This document shows, piece by piece, positions 8,801 to 16,262 of a stretch of 47,301 bases of DNA (position 1 is its first letter; every line of letters begins with the position of its first letter). The position numbers and the translations under genes were made by a program. The DNA lies in the NCBI GenBank assembly GCA_025465465.1, contig JAODND010000021.1, positions 1 to 47,301 of the forward strand, in the 5' to 3' direction. The notes below the pieces were generated by a model that was given only the letters and a program-made list of their open reading frames with translations, ran no database searches and was not told the origin of the DNA. The DNA is from Frankiales bacterium. Its GTDB lineage: Bacteria; Actinomycetota; Actinomycetes; Mycobacteriales; SCTD01.

Positions 8801-9406
8801 CGCGAGATGCTGGGTCTCTACGTCTCCGACCACCCGCTGTTCGGCGTCGAGCACGTCATCGCGGCGCACGTCGACACCCCGATCTCGGGGATCATCGACA
8901 AGGACGACGGCTCGTCGGTGGTCGTCGGCGGACTGCTGTCGTCGGTGACGCGCAAGGTCACCAAGCAGGGCAACGCCTGGGCGGCTGTGCAGCTCGAGGA
9001 CCTCGAGGGGTCGGTCGAGGTGCTGTTCTTCCCGGCGACCTACCAGCTCGCGGCGGTGCACCTCGTCGAGGACGCGGTGGTGCTGATCCGGGGCCGGGTC
9101 GACAAGCGCGACGACACCCCCAAGCTGATCGCCTCCGACATCACCGTCCCAGACCTGTCGGTCGGCCCCCGCGGTCCGGTCACGATCTCGCTCCCGACGG
9201 CGCGCTGCACGCCTCCTGTGGTCGAGCGCCTCAAGGAGGTGCTCCGCAACCACCCGGGTACGACCGACGTGCTGCTGCAGCTGACGACCGGCGCCAAGAC
9301 CACAGTGCTCCGGCTGGACGACGGGCACCGGGTGACCGCCACCGCGTCGCTGTTCGCCGACCTGAAGGCCCTCCTCGGCCCCGGCTGCCTCCCCCTCGGC
9401 GGCTAG
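5876..9406 (+). CDS. dnaE: DNA polymerase III alpha subunit (DnaE1)
   Basis: This is the replicative polymerase catalytic subunit, 1176 aa, the usual actinobacterial length. An N-terminal PHP domain keeps its metal-binding motifs (HLHVHTEYSMLDG, AMTDHGN, MDHGLE, NDLHYV), consistent with the PHP proofreading known in actinobacterial DnaE1. The polymerase core includes GPGRGSAAGSLVAYAL and the catalytic aspartates in MPDIDLDFDE. A helix-hairpin-helix region and an OB fold (VVVGGLLSSVTRKVTKQG) follow. No intein is seen. GTG 5876 has GGAG upstream. Confidence 0.98.
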   Translation: MADSFVHLHVHTEYSMLDGAARLDDLFKRTQELGMPAIAMTDHGNVFGAYDFWKKAKGYDIKPIIGSEMYVAPASRFDKTRHRWGAGGEDDISGGGAYTHMTMLSTSTKGMHALFRLSSLASLEGFYYKPRVDKELLAEHAVDLIGTTGCPSGEIQTYLRMGEYDKAKRSAGEFRDIFGAENFYCELMDHGLEIERRAQRDLIRLAKELAIPFIATNDLHYVDQADAKAHEVLLCVQSGKTMADPNRFKFDAHDFYVKSPQEMRSLWSEFPDACDNTLLIAERCETSFNEGADLMPRVEVPDGWTEQTWLRHLVHEGLRERFHGQVPEGHVVQADYEVDVICNMGFPGYFLVTADLCRYAKDSGIRVGPGRGSAAGSLVAYALKITELDPVKHKLLFERFLNPDRISMPDIDLDFDERRRGDMIRYATEKYGEERVSQIITYGTIKAKQAVKDASRVLGYPFAVGDKITKAMPAPVMGKDVPLAGIFDPTHKRYGEAGEFRALYDSDPDAKAVVDTALGLEGLKRQWGVHAAGVILCREPLLDVIPIQRREADGAIITQFDMGACETLGLLKMDFLGLRNLTVLDDCLKHIKVNRGETVVLETIDEMVADGPTYELLSRGDTLGVFQLDGGPMRALLRSMQPDSFESISAVLALYRPGPMGANAHNDYADRKTGRKPVVPIHPELAEPLEDILGDTYGLIVYQEQVMAIAQHLAGYTLGAADLLRRAMGKKKKEILDKEYIPFRDGMKANGYSDDAIKTLWDILVPFSDYAFNRAHTAGYGLVSFWTAYLKANFPAEYMAALLTSVKDDKDKSALYLAECRRMGIKVLPPDVNDSDSDFTPRGTDIRFGLSAIRNVGTNVVASIVGTRTVKGRFESFADYLSKVEVVAVNKKTVESLIKAGSFDSLGEPRKGLHTVHADAIDACVDVKKQEAIGQFDLFSSADDGDVGGSDEVSSVFDVRVPMGEWDKAVLLAYEREMLGLYVSDHPLFGVEHVIAAHVDTPISGIIDKDDGSSVVVGGLLSSVTRKVTKQGNAWAAVQLEDLEGSVEVLFFPATYQLAAVHLVEDAVVLIRGRVDKRDDTPKLIASDITVPDLSVGPRGPVTISLPTARCTPPVVERLKEVLRNHPGTTDVLLQLTTGAKTTVLRLDDGHRVTATASLFADLKALLGPGCLPLGG

Positions 9407-9430
9407 TGCCGACGGCTAGTGTTGAAGGGC

Positions 9431-10066
9431 GTGGACCCCATCAAGCTCTGCTCCGGAACGCTGACCGTCGAGCACCCGGACGACGTGCTGCTCGACTACC
9501 TCGACATCCGCAACGGATACTCCTATCCGGCGTACGACCTGCTGCAGACCAACGGCTCGCCGGCCCTCGTCGACGGTGACCTGCTCGCGCCCGTGCTCAT
9601 GGGCGTCCACATCGACGCCGGCCGGTTCGCACTGCTGCGCGAGATGGCCCCCGCCCTCGAGGCCGTCGCGGACCTGCCCGAGGTCTCGCTCGAGGATGCC
9701 GACGACGATCACGTGATGTGCGTGGCCGGCCTGTTCGGCATCCTCGACGAGCCGAGGTACGCCGGCCGCGGTGTCCGCGGGACCATCGTCAGCAAGGTGC
9801 TGCACCGCAAGCGCCCCGACCTCGTCCCGATCTACGACAGCCGCATCTTCGAGGCCTACACCGCGCCGGGGGTCCTGCCGCGCACCCTCGACCGGGCCTG
9901 GCAGGAGTTCATGCGGCTGCTGTGCACGCAGATGCGCGCGGACCTGCGGCAGGAGGACGAGGCGTTCACGGAGCTGCAGCTCGCGGCCGAGGAGGCCGGG
10001 TGTCCGGTCACCAAGCTGCGGATCCTCGACATCCTGGTGGGGCGCGCCGCCGCGGGCGGGCTGTAG
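9431..10066 (+). CDS. DUF6308-like protein of unknown function
   Basis: The 211-aa soluble protein resembles actinobacterial DUF6308 proteins; this is recalled similarity, not a search. Visible features are LCSGTLTVEHPDD at the start, LDIRNGYSYPAYDLL, and a C-terminal region with GIRGTI-like GVRGTIVSKVLHRKRPDLVPIYDSR. The Lys/Arg/Asp pattern there (HRKRPDLVPIYDSR) recalls helix-hairpin glycosylase-like folds, but I assign no function. A TAGTGT box at 9417-9422 lies 8 bp before GTG 9431 and covers an upstream GTG at 9419, so 9431 is preferred. Its 3' end overlaps the convergent lipoprotein gene by 59 bp. Confidence 0.85.
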   Translation: MDPIKLCSGTLTVEHPDDVLLDYLDIRNGYSYPAYDLLQTNGSPALVDGDLLAPVLMGVHIDAGRFALLREMAPALEAVADLPEVSLEDADDDHVMCVAGLFGILDEPRYAGRGVRGTIVSKVLHRKRPDLVPIYDSRIFEAYTAPGVLPRTLDRAWQEFMRLLCTQMRADLRQEDEAFTELQLAAEEAGCPVTKLRILDILVGRAAAGGL

Positions 10067-10721
10067 GCGCCCCGGGGGCGCGCGCGACCAGGAGCCGGGC
10101 GAGGGCGACGGCCACGGCGGGGTCTGCCTTGGGAGCGGCCTGGAAGGCGAGCGACCAGGTCGTGGCGCCCTTGCGGAAGCGCAGCAGGAGCAGCTCACCG
10201 GGGACCTTGCCAGGGACTGGCGTGATGCGAGCCGACGAGGCGTCGCCGACGGGCTGGACCGTGACCGCCTTGCCCGACGTGGACCGCTGGTCATCGGCGA
10301 GGTCCGCGGTCGCCCCGGCGGGCGTGGCGAACGACGAGGCGACGACAGAGACGAACGCCCCCGTCGCCTGGTTGGCGTACTGCGCGACGTAGGCCGCCTC
10401 GAACCGGTGGCTGCGCAGCTTCGCTGCGGCCGCGGCGACCGAGGCGTCGTGCTGCGCGCCGGTGCCGGAGGCGCTGTAGCCGGCGACGGTTGCGAGGTCG
10501 CGAGGGCCGCTGCCCTTGACGAGCAGGATCATCCCCGCCGGCACCTCGGTGGGCGTGGGCACCAGCCCGCTGCCGGTGCCCGGCGGGAGCGTGACGCCGG
10601 GGGCCGGCGCGGTGATCGCCGGCTGGCTCGACGGAGGCCCGGTGCCGGCTGTCGAACCGCCGCTGCACGCGGCCGCGAGCAGGGTCAGCAGCGCGAGCGC
10701 GACGGGCCGGCGAGTGGTCAC
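10008..10721 (-). CDS. Predicted lipoprotein of unknown function
   Basis: The 237-aa product starts with TTRRPVALALLTLLAAACSGG, a signal peptide with the lipobox AAAC, so it should be lipid-anchored after Lgt and LspA processing; both genes are in this window. A Thr/Pro/Gly-rich linker follows, then a globular domain (about residues 60-215) that I cannot assign. The last 25 residues are Arg/Pro-rich and lie in the region overlapping the facing gene, so they may be an extension. The start codon GTG 10721 has TACCCT exactly 6 bp upstream on its strand. Confidence 0.85.
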   Translation of the reverse strand: MTTRRPVALALLTLLAAACSGGSTAGTGPPSSQPAITAPAPGVTLPPGTGSGLVPTPTEVPAGMILLVKGSGPRDLATVAGYSASGTGAQHDASVAAAAAKLRSHRFEAAYVAQYANQATGAFVSVVASSFATPAGATADLADDQRSTSGKAVTVQPVGDASSARITPVPGKVPGELLLLRFRKGATTWSLAFQAAPKADPAVAVALARLLVARAPGAPTARPRRRAPPGCRGSAAW

Positions 10722-10756
10722 GCGGGCAGGGTAGTGGTCGCAGATACCGTGGACGG
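10722..10756. promoter_or_regulatory. Divergent leaderless-type promoters, lipoprotein / DUF2567
   Basis: In this 35-bp gap each gene has its own -10-like box exactly 6 bp from its GTG. The reverse-strand box is TACCCT (10728-10733) for the lipoprotein. The forward-strand box is TACCGT (10745-10750) for the DUF2567 gene. This spacing places transcription start at or beside the start codon. No TTGACA-like -35 is evident. Confidence 0.6.
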
Positions 10757-11293
10757 GTGACGACGACAACCACTCCCGGCACCACGCGGATCACGGAGGA
10801 CCTGAGGCGCTTTGTCGTCATCGTCGTCGGGATGGTGCTGCTCGGCGCCCCGGCGGGTCTGCTGTGGGCCGCGGTCGCGCCGCACTACACGGTCGTGTTC
10901 GAGGGCGGCCAGCCGACGTACCCGCTCATCGAGAGCACCAAGGCCTTCATCGGTGTCGACGCGTCCTACGTCCTCGTGTCGGTAGGTGCGGGTGTCCTGT
11001 GCGGCCTCGGGGCGTGGTTCCTCGGCCGGCGCTCCGGTCCCTGGACGGTCGTCGCGCTCGCCCTCGGTGGTGTGCTGGCCGCCCTCGTGGCCGCGCGGGT
11101 GGGCGTGCTGCCCGGCCGGCAGGCGGCGTTCGAGGCGCTGGACCGCAAGCAGGGCCCGGTGTCGCTGTTCCTCGGCATCCGGGTCGGCGACGACACGCAC
11201 CTGCGCGCGCCCTGGGCGGCGGTGTCCTGGCCGGTGGCGGCGCTCGTGGCGTTCCTCGTGCCGGCGCTCATGAAGCCTGAGGAGCTCGACTAG
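10757..11293 (+). CDS. DUF2567-type membrane protein
   Basis: The 178-aa membrane protein has about four transmembrane helices. The first is VVIVVGMVLLGAPAGLLWAA, and the pattern continues with LLWAAVAPHY, an extracytoplasmic stretch, VGAGVLCGLGAWFL, and VALALGGVLAALVAARVG. This matches the DUF2567 family of Actinobacteria as I remember it. No function is known. The Thr-rich start (TTTTTPGTTRITED) is cytoplasmic. Its stop and that of the convergent LON-domain gene are both contained in one CTAG (11290-11293). Confidence 0.87.
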   Translation: MTTTTTPGTTRITEDLRRFVVIVVGMVLLGAPAGLLWAAVAPHYTVVFEGGQPTYPLIESTKAFIGVDASYVLVSVGAGVLCGLGAWFLGRRSGPWTVVALALGGVLAALVAARVGVLPGRQAAFEALDRKQGPVSLFLGIRVGDDTHLRAPWAAVSWPVAALVAFLVPALMKPEELD

Positions 11294-11952
11294 TTGGGGC
11301 TGGTGTGCGCGCGGGCCAGCTCAGGAGCGGGTACGGCGTGCAGGGCGCCCAGCACCCCGGACTCGCGCCGGAGGAGCGACAGCCCCCGTCGCAGTCTGGC
11401 TACCCCGTCGACCTGCTCGAGCAGGTCCTGCCGGTCGGCGAGGTCGAGGGCCATGGTGGCCCCGACGAGGTGGCCGAGCACCTGCGAGTCGTCCGGCAGC
11501 TCAGGCACGTCGACCTGCGCTCCGCTCGCGGTGCCGAGCGCCCCGATGTAGTCGGTGAAGGCGGTCCGGACGAGCGGGGCGAGCATGGTGGCCTCGGCGT
11601 CGTCGCCCCGTGCGTCGGGCAGCCAGCTGACCGTGCCGGTGAGGTACGGCTGGTCGTCGTGCAGCTCGTCGAGGTGGAACAGCTCGCTGCCGACGGCCAC
11701 CATGTCATAGCGGCCGTCGTCATAGCCGCTGACCTGGGACAGTCGCGCGGTGCACCCGACGTCGTAGAGCGCGCGCACGCCGTCGGTGCCGACCTCGCGC
11801 CCCTCGCGGATGCACACCACGCCGAACCGCTGCTCCTCCTCCGGCAGCGCGAGCAGGTCACGGACCAGCTGGCGGTAGCGCTCCTCGAACACGTGGAGGG
11901 GCAGCACCAGGCCGGGGAACAGCACGGTGCCTAACGGGAAGAGGGGGAGCAC
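11290..11952 (-). CDS. LON N-terminal-like (LON-substrate-binding) domain protein
   Basis: The 220-aa protein consists of a LON N-terminal-like domain: LPLFPLGTVLFPGLVLPLHVFEERYRQLV, then GVVCIREGREVGTDG, then GCTARLSQV. It lacks the AAA and protease domains of Lon. Such free-standing proteins are widespread in Actinobacteria and their role is unclear; substrate binding is only inferred. GTG 11952 has TACCGT 6 bp upstream on its own strand. It is divergent from hisD with only 22 bp between start codons. Confidence 0.9.
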   Translation of the reverse strand: MLPLFPLGTVLFPGLVLPLHVFEERYRQLVRDLLALPEEEQRFGVVCIREGREVGTDGVRALYDVGCTARLSQVSGYDDGRYDMVAVGSELFHLDELHDDQPYLTGTVSWLPDARGDDAEATMLAPLVRTAFTDYIGALGTASGAQVDVPELPDDSQVLGHLVGATMALDLADRQDLLEQVDGVARLRRGLSLLRRESGVLGALHAVPAPELARAHTSPN

Positions 11953-11974
11953 CTCCCGACGGTAGCCTTGGGAT
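11953..11974. promoter_or_regulatory. Overlapping divergent -10 elements, LON gene / hisD
   Basis: This 22-bp region holds a forward TAGCCT (11963-11968) 6 bp before hisD GTG 11975. It also holds a reverse TACCGT (forward ACGGTA, 11959-11964) 6 bp before the LON-gene GTG 11952. The two hexamers share the TA at 11963-11964. Both mRNAs would be leaderless, and polymerase could occupy only one direction at a time. This is read from sequence; promoter activity is inferred. Confidence 0.6.
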
Positions 11975-13264
11975 GTGCTGAACCGGATCGACCTCCGTGG
12001 CCGTCGCGATGCCGACCTCGCGCTGGAGCTTCCGCGCGCCGAGGTCGACGTGGCGCATGCGGTGGAGGACATCCGAGCGGTGGTCGAAGGGGTCCGCGAC
12101 CGGGGAGCGGTCGCGGTCATCGAGGCGACGTCCAGGTTCGACGGGGTGGCCCTGACCGACCTGCGGGTGCCGGCAGCCGCACTGAGTGCCGCGGTCGAGC
12201 AGCTGGACCCCGACGTGCGCGCCGCCATCGAGGAGTCGATCCGCCGGCACCGCGAGCTCTGCACGGCTCAGCTGCGCGCGGACGTCGTGGTGGGCATCGT
12301 CGACGGCGGCACCGTGACCGAGCGCTGGGTCCCGGTGCACCGGGTCGGGCTCTACGTGCCGGGCGGACGGGTCTGCTATCCGAGCTCGGTCGTGATGAAC
12401 GTCGTGCCGGCTCTTGTCGCGGGCGTCGTCTCGCTCGCCGTGACGTCGCCACCGAAGGCGGAGTTCGGCGGTCTCCCGGACCCGCAGATCCTCGCGGTGT
12501 GCGCGCTGCTCGGCGTCGATGAGGTCTATGCCGTCGGTGGTGCGCAGGCCATCGCGATGCTCGCCTACGGCGTCGAGGGCGTGCCACCTGTCGACGTCAT
12601 CACGGGACCGGGCAACGTCTACGTCGCGGCGGCGAAGCGCCTGGTGCAGGGCCGGTGCGGCATCGACTCCGAGGCCGGCCCGACGGAGATCGCGGTGCTC
12701 GCGGACGAGACGGCCCACCCGGCACACGTCGCGGCCGACCTGATCAGTCAAGCCGAGCACGACCCGCTCGCCGCCTGCCTGCTCGTGACCGACTCGGTGG
12801 CGCTCGCCGACGCGGTGGACCTGGAGGTCGACAAGCAGGTCGCCGCGACCAAGCACCGGGAGCGCATCACCGCTGCCCTGACCGGGCAGTCCGCGACCGT
12901 GCTCGTCGAGGATCTCGACCAGGGGGTCGAGGTCGTGGACGCATGGGCCGCTGAGCACCTCGAGGTCATCACCGCCGACGCGGCTGCCCGTGCGCGGCAG
13001 GTGCGCAACGCCGGTGCAGTGTTCGTGGGTGGTTGGACGCCGGTGTCGCTCGGCGACTACCTGGCCGGCTCAAACCACGTGCTGCCGACCGGAGGCACCG
13101 CGCGCTTCGCCGCCGGCCTGTCGACGCAGAGCTTCCTCAAGCGGATGTCGTTGGTGGAATACACCCGCGAGGCGCTGGAGAAGGCTGCGCCGCTCGTGAC
13201 CGCGTTCGCTCACGCCGAGGACCTGCCGGCCCACGCCGCCGCCGTGAACGTGCGGTCCCAGTGA
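11975..13264 (+). CDS. hisD: Histidinol dehydrogenase (HisD)
   Basis: This enzyme oxidises L-histidinol to histidine in two NAD-dependent steps, the end of the pathway. The 429-aa length is normal. Conserved blocks are [62 protein letters not shown] and [10 protein letters not shown], the last with zinc-site residues. The late block is [27 protein letters not shown]. It begins the first his gene block, 7 bp before hisC. Confidence 0.98.
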   Translation: MLNRIDLRGRRDADLALELPRAEVDVAHAVEDIRAVVEGVRDRGAVAVIEATSRFDGVALTDLRVPAAALSAAVEQLDPDVRAAIEESIRRHRELCTAQLRADVVVGIVDGGTVTERWVPVHRVGLYVPGGRVCYPSSVVMNVVPALVAGVVSLAVTSPPKAEFGGLPDPQILAVCALLGVDEVYAVGGAQAIAMLAYGVEGVPPVDVITGPGNVYVAAAKRLVQGRCGIDSEAGPTEIAVLADETAHPAHVAADLISQAEHDPLAACLLVTDSVALADAVDLEVDKQVAATKHRERITAALTGQSATVLVEDLDQGVEVVDAWAAEHLEVITADAAARARQVRNAGAVFVGGWTPVSLGDYLAGSNHVLPTGGTARFAAGLSTQSFLKRMSLVEYTREALEKAAPLVTAFAHAEDLPAHAAAVNVRSQ

Positions 13265-13271
13265 TGCAGCG

Positions 13272-14351
13272 GTGAACCTGCCGGTCAGGCCGGACCTCGT
13301 CGGGAAGCAGCCGTACGGCGCTCCGCAGCTCCCCGAGGCCATCCAGCTCAACGTCAACGAGAACCCGTTTCCGCCGTCGGACGCCCTCATCGAGGACGTC
13401 GCGAAGGCCGTTGCCGAGGCGACCGCGACCCTGAACCGCTATCCGGATCGCGAGGCCACCGGGCTGAGGAGCGACCTCGCCGCCTATCTGACCCGGGCGA
13501 CAGGGGTGCCGCTCGGGCTGGAGCAGCTCTGGGCCGCCAACGGGTCCAACGAGGTCCTGCAGCAGGTGTGCCAGGCCTTCGGCGGTCCGGGTCGCGTGGC
13601 GCTGGGCTTCGAGCCGTCGTACTCCATGCACCCGCTGCTGGCCGCCGGCACCAACACCGGCTGGGTCGCGGAGCGACGCGCGGCCGACTTCACGTTGAGC
13701 GCCCCGGACGCGGTGGCGGCGGTCCGCAAGCACCGGCCGGCGATCACGTTCCTGACCACTCCCAACAACCCGACGGGGACCGTCATCGGCCTCGACGTGG
13801 TCAGGGGCGTGTGCGAGGCGACCGACGGCATGGTCGTCGTGGACGAGGCCTACGCGGAGTTCGGCGGCATCGTCTCGGCGGTGACGCTGCTCGAGCGGTT
13901 CCCTCGCCTGATCGTGAGCCGCACGATGTCCAAGGCCTTCGCCGGGGCGGGCCTGCGGCTCGGCTATGTGGCCGCGTCCGCCGAGGTCGTCGACGCGCTG
14001 CGGCTGGTCCGGCTGCCCTACCACCTCAGCGCGCTCACGCAGGCGGCCGCCCGCGCCGCCCTGGCGCACACCGACGAGCTGCTGGGGACCGTCGAGGCGG
14101 TCAAGGCGCAGCGCGATCGGATGGTCGCGGGCATCCGCGAGCTCGGGCTCACCGTCGTACCCACCGAGTCCAACTTCCTGCTCTTCGGACCGTGGGCCCA
14201 GCCCGCCACGACCTGGCAGCAGCTGCTCGCCCGTGGGGTGCTGGTGCGCGACGTCTCGAGCGGACCGGGCCTGGAGGGCTGGCTGCGCGTGAACGCCGGC
14301 ACCGAGGCCGAGACCACCGCCTTCCTCCAGGCTCTCGCGCACGTCCGCTGA
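13272..14351 (+). CDS. hisC: Histidinol-phosphate aminotransferase (HisC)
   Basis: This fold-type I PLP aminotransferase converts imidazole-acetol phosphate to histidinol phosphate; length 359 aa. Conserved features are LNVNENPFPPS, NGSNEVLQQV, TPNNPTGTVI, VVDEAYAEF and the PLP-binding Lys in VSRTMSKAFAGAGLRLGY. ESNFLLF and LRVNAGTEAE contain the C-terminal substrate-binding Arg. GTG 13272 lies 7 bp after the hisD stop without a clear Shine-Dalgarno, so coupling is likely. Confidence 0.97.
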   Translation: MNLPVRPDLVGKQPYGAPQLPEAIQLNVNENPFPPSDALIEDVAKAVAEATATLNRYPDREATGLRSDLAAYLTRATGVPLGLEQLWAANGSNEVLQQVCQAFGGPGRVALGFEPSYSMHPLLAAGTNTGWVAERRAADFTLSAPDAVAAVRKHRPAITFLTTPNNPTGTVIGLDVVRGVCEATDGMVVVDEAYAEFGGIVSAVTLLERFPRLIVSRTMSKAFAGAGLRLGYVAASAEVVDALRLVRLPYHLSALTQAAARAALAHTDELLGTVEAVKAQRDRMVAGIRELGLTVVPTESNFLLFGPWAQPATTWQQLLARGVLVRDVSSGPGLEGWLRVNAGTEAETTAFLQALAHVR

Positions 14352-14358
14352 GCCTTGA

Positions 14359-14378
14359 CCTCCCCCGTCGGCGGGAGG
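14359..14378 (+). other. Inverted repeat after hisC
   Basis: CCTCCC (14359-14364) and GGGAGG (14373-14378) form a 6-bp GC stem with an 8-nt loop, 8 bp after the hisC stop. There is no T-run. It may attenuate or stop hisDC transcription or stabilise the 3' end; this is inference. Confidence 0.35.
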
Positions 14379-14408
14379 ACGGTGGGTGCATCGATCGAGG
14401 GGGGTTGC

Positions 14409-14666
14409 GTGCTCACGATCACACCCCGCGCCTGGCAGGCCATCGACGACCTGACGCACCAGCAGGAAGCGACCGGCATGCGGGTCAGGCGCACCGACTG
14501 CGGGTCGCTGTCGCTCGACGTGGCGACCGGGCCAGAGAGCGACGACACGGTCGTGTGGAGCCGCGGGACGGTGGTCTATGTCGACCGCCAGGCGGCTGCC
14601 GACGTCGATCACGCCGTGCTGGACCTCGGCTCCGCGCCGGGCTCCCGCGCCTTCTACCTGCGCTGA
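14409..14666 (+). CDS. Small IscA/HesB-like protein without the conserved cysteines
   Basis: The 85-aa protein resembles the HesB/IscA (Fe-S biosynthesis) fold in length and in its opening (LTITPRAWQAIDDLTHQQEATGMRVRRTD), which matches LT-x-x-A-x-x-x-I patterns. The three Cys that bind iron in IscA are not present; only one Cys is visible (TDCGSL). A role in cluster assembly is therefore doubtful. GTG 14409 follows a strong purine tract (GAGGGGGG, about 14398-14405). It is 57 bp after hisC and converges on the HTH-MurA gene with 5 bp between stops. The fold call is moderate. Confidence 0.7.
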   Translation: MLTITPRAWQAIDDLTHQQEATGMRVRRTDCGSLSLDVATGPESDDTVVWSRGTVVYVDRQAAADVDHAVLDLGSAPGSRAFYLR

Positions 14667-14671
14667 CGCGA

Positions 14672-16198
14672 TCAGACGTCGCGGAACGGCTCGATGTGGG
14701 CGCCCAGCGAGGAGAGCCGCTGGGCGAGATCCTCGTAGCCGCGGTCGATGACATAGACGTTGCGCAGCACCGACACCCCGGGAGCCGCGAGCATCGCCAG
14801 CAGGATGACCACTGCCGGACGCAGGGCCGGCGGGCACATGACCTCAGCCGCGGAGAAGCGCGTCGGTCCGTCGACCCACACCCGGTGCGGGTCGAGCAGC
14901 GTCACCTGGGCGCCGAGGCGGTTGAGCTCGGTGAGATAGATGGCGCGGTTCTCATAGACCCAGTCGTGGATCAGGGTGCGGCCCCGGGCGACGGCCGCGA
15001 TCGCCGCGAAGAAGGGCACGTTGTCGATGTTGAGGCCCGGGAACGGCATCGGGTGGACCTTGTCGACGGGCGCGTGCAGCACCGACGGACGCGTCGTGAG
15101 GTCGACGAGGCGGGTGCGGCCGTTGGCTGCGGTGTACTCCTCGGAGCGCGACACCTCGAGCCCCATCTCCTCGAGGACCGCGAGCTCCACCTCGAGGAAC
15201 TCGATCGGCGTCCGCCGGACCGTGATCTCCGAGCCGGTGACGATCGCGGCCGTGAGCAGCGACATCGCCTCGATCGGGTCCTCCGACGGTGAGTACTCGA
15301 CGTCGCAGGAGATCTCGGACCGGCCGTGCACGGTCAGCGTCGTCGACCCGATGCCCTCGACCTCGACGCCGAGCAGGGCAAGGTAGAAGCAGAGGTCCTG
15401 GACCATGTAGTTGCTCGACGCGTTGCGGATGACGGTCACCTGGTCGAGCCGCGCGGCGGCCATCAGCGCGTTCTCCGTCACGGTGTCGCCGCGCTCGGTC
15501 AGCACGATGGGGCGTACGGGTGCCACCGACGAGTCGCGCTCCACGTGGTAGCTGCCGTCCGTCGCGACGATCTTGACGCCGAACGGCCGTAGCGCCGACT
15601 TGTGCGGCTCGACGGTGCGGGTGCCGAGGTCGCAGCCGCCGGCGTAGGGCAGCTCGAACTCCGGCGCCCGATGCACCAGCGGCCCCAGCAGGAGCAGCAC
15701 GGAACGGGTGCGACGGGCAGCGGCCGCGTCGAGCTGGTGGAGGTGCAGGTCGGCGGGCGGTCGGAGCCGGAGGTCACTGCCGTCCCAGACGGCGGCGACC
15801 CCGATGCTGCGCAGCACCTCGACGACGCGGTTGACCTCCTCGATGCGGGCGACGCCGCGCAGGGTGGTGGTGCCGTCGTTGAGGAGAGAGGCGCACAGCA
15901 GCGCGACCGCGGCGTTCTTGCTCGACTTCACGTCGATCGCTCCGGACAGCTGCTGACCGCCGCGGACCCGCAGGTGCGTCGGGCCGACGGCCGTGCCGAG
16001 TTGGACGAGGCCGGTGTCGAGCGCGGTGCCGATGCGAGCGAGGATCTCGAGGCTGACGTTCTGCTTGCCCTGCTCGATCCGGGCCACCGCGCTCTGGCTG
16101 GTCTGCAGCGCGTCCGCCAGCTGGGTCTGCGTGAGGCCGCGCTGCTTGCGGGCGTCGCGTACCAGCGCGCCGATCTGCTGCAGGTAGGCATCACTCAC
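14672..16198 (-). CDS. HTH (XRE)-MurA-like enolpyruvyl transferase fusion
   Basis: The 508-aa product joins a Cro/C1-type HTH (about residues 5-60: IGALVRDARKQRGLTQTQL, then SQSAVARIEQGKQNVSLE) to a full-length MurA-like EPT domain (about 75-508). MurA transfers enolpyruvate from PEP to UDP-GlcNAc in peptidoglycan synthesis. Active-site residues are kept: Lys94 (KSSKNAA), Cys189 in YAGGCDLGTR with the Arg five residues on, Asp in NIDNVPFF, ENRAIY, and Arg in IDRGYED. It is therefore probably catalytically able or at least substrate-binding. GTG 16198 gives SDAYLQQIG; a GTG at 16207 is an alternative inside the palindrome. It is divergent from the acyltransferase gene. I recall similar fusions in other Actinobacteria, with no function known to me. 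Confidence 0.93.
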   Translation of the reverse strand: MSDAYLQQIGALVRDARKQRGLTQTQLADALQTSQSAVARIEQGKQNVSLEILARIGTALDTGLVQLGTAVGPTHLRVRGGQQLSGAIDVKSSKNAAVALLCASLLNDGTTTLRGVARIEEVNRVVEVLRSIGVAAVWDGSDLRLRPPADLHLHQLDAAAARRTRSVLLLLGPLVHRAPEFELPYAGGCDLGTRTVEPHKSALRPFGVKIVATDGSYHVERDSSVAPVRPIVLTERGDTVTENALMAAARLDQVTVIRNASSNYMVQDLCFYLALLGVEVEGIGSTTLTVHGRSEISCDVEYSPSEDPIEAMSLLTAAIVTGSEITVRRTPIEFLEVELAVLEEMGLEVSRSEEYTAANGRTRLVDLTTRPSVLHAPVDKVHPMPFPGLNIDNVPFFAAIAAVARGRTLIHDWVYENRAIYLTELNRLGAQVTLLDPHRVWVDGPTRFSAAEVMCPPALRPAVVILLAMLAAPGVSVLRNVYVIDRGYEDLAQRLSSLGAHIEPFRDV

Positions 16199-16204
16199 GA
16201 AACA

Positions 16205-16232
16205 CACGCTATCTCACACGTGAGATAGCGTG
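16205..16232. promoter_or_regulatory. Perfect 13+13 bp palindrome with divergent -10 boxes
   Basis: CACGCTATCTCAC (16205-16217) and GTGAGATAGCGTG (16220-16232) are exact reverse complements around an AC spacer. Because of the symmetry, a TAGCGT -10-like box occurs on each strand: reverse at 16206-16211, 7 bp from the HTH-MurA GTG, and forward at 16226-16231, upstream of the acyltransferase. This is the probable operator for the adjacent HTH protein, covering both promoters. Its existence is seen; its binding partner is inferred. Confidence 0.75.
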
Positions 16233-16262
16233 GGGGACAGTTGTTCCGGCCTCGGGGGGATC

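Noticed and set aside
7727..9328. 533-codon antisense frame opposite dnaE
   Set aside because: His/Asp/Arg-rich shadow without domains or ribosome site.
13137..14837. Long antisense frame opposite hisD-hisC
   Set aside because: Composition is that of a shadow and it crosses three clear genes.
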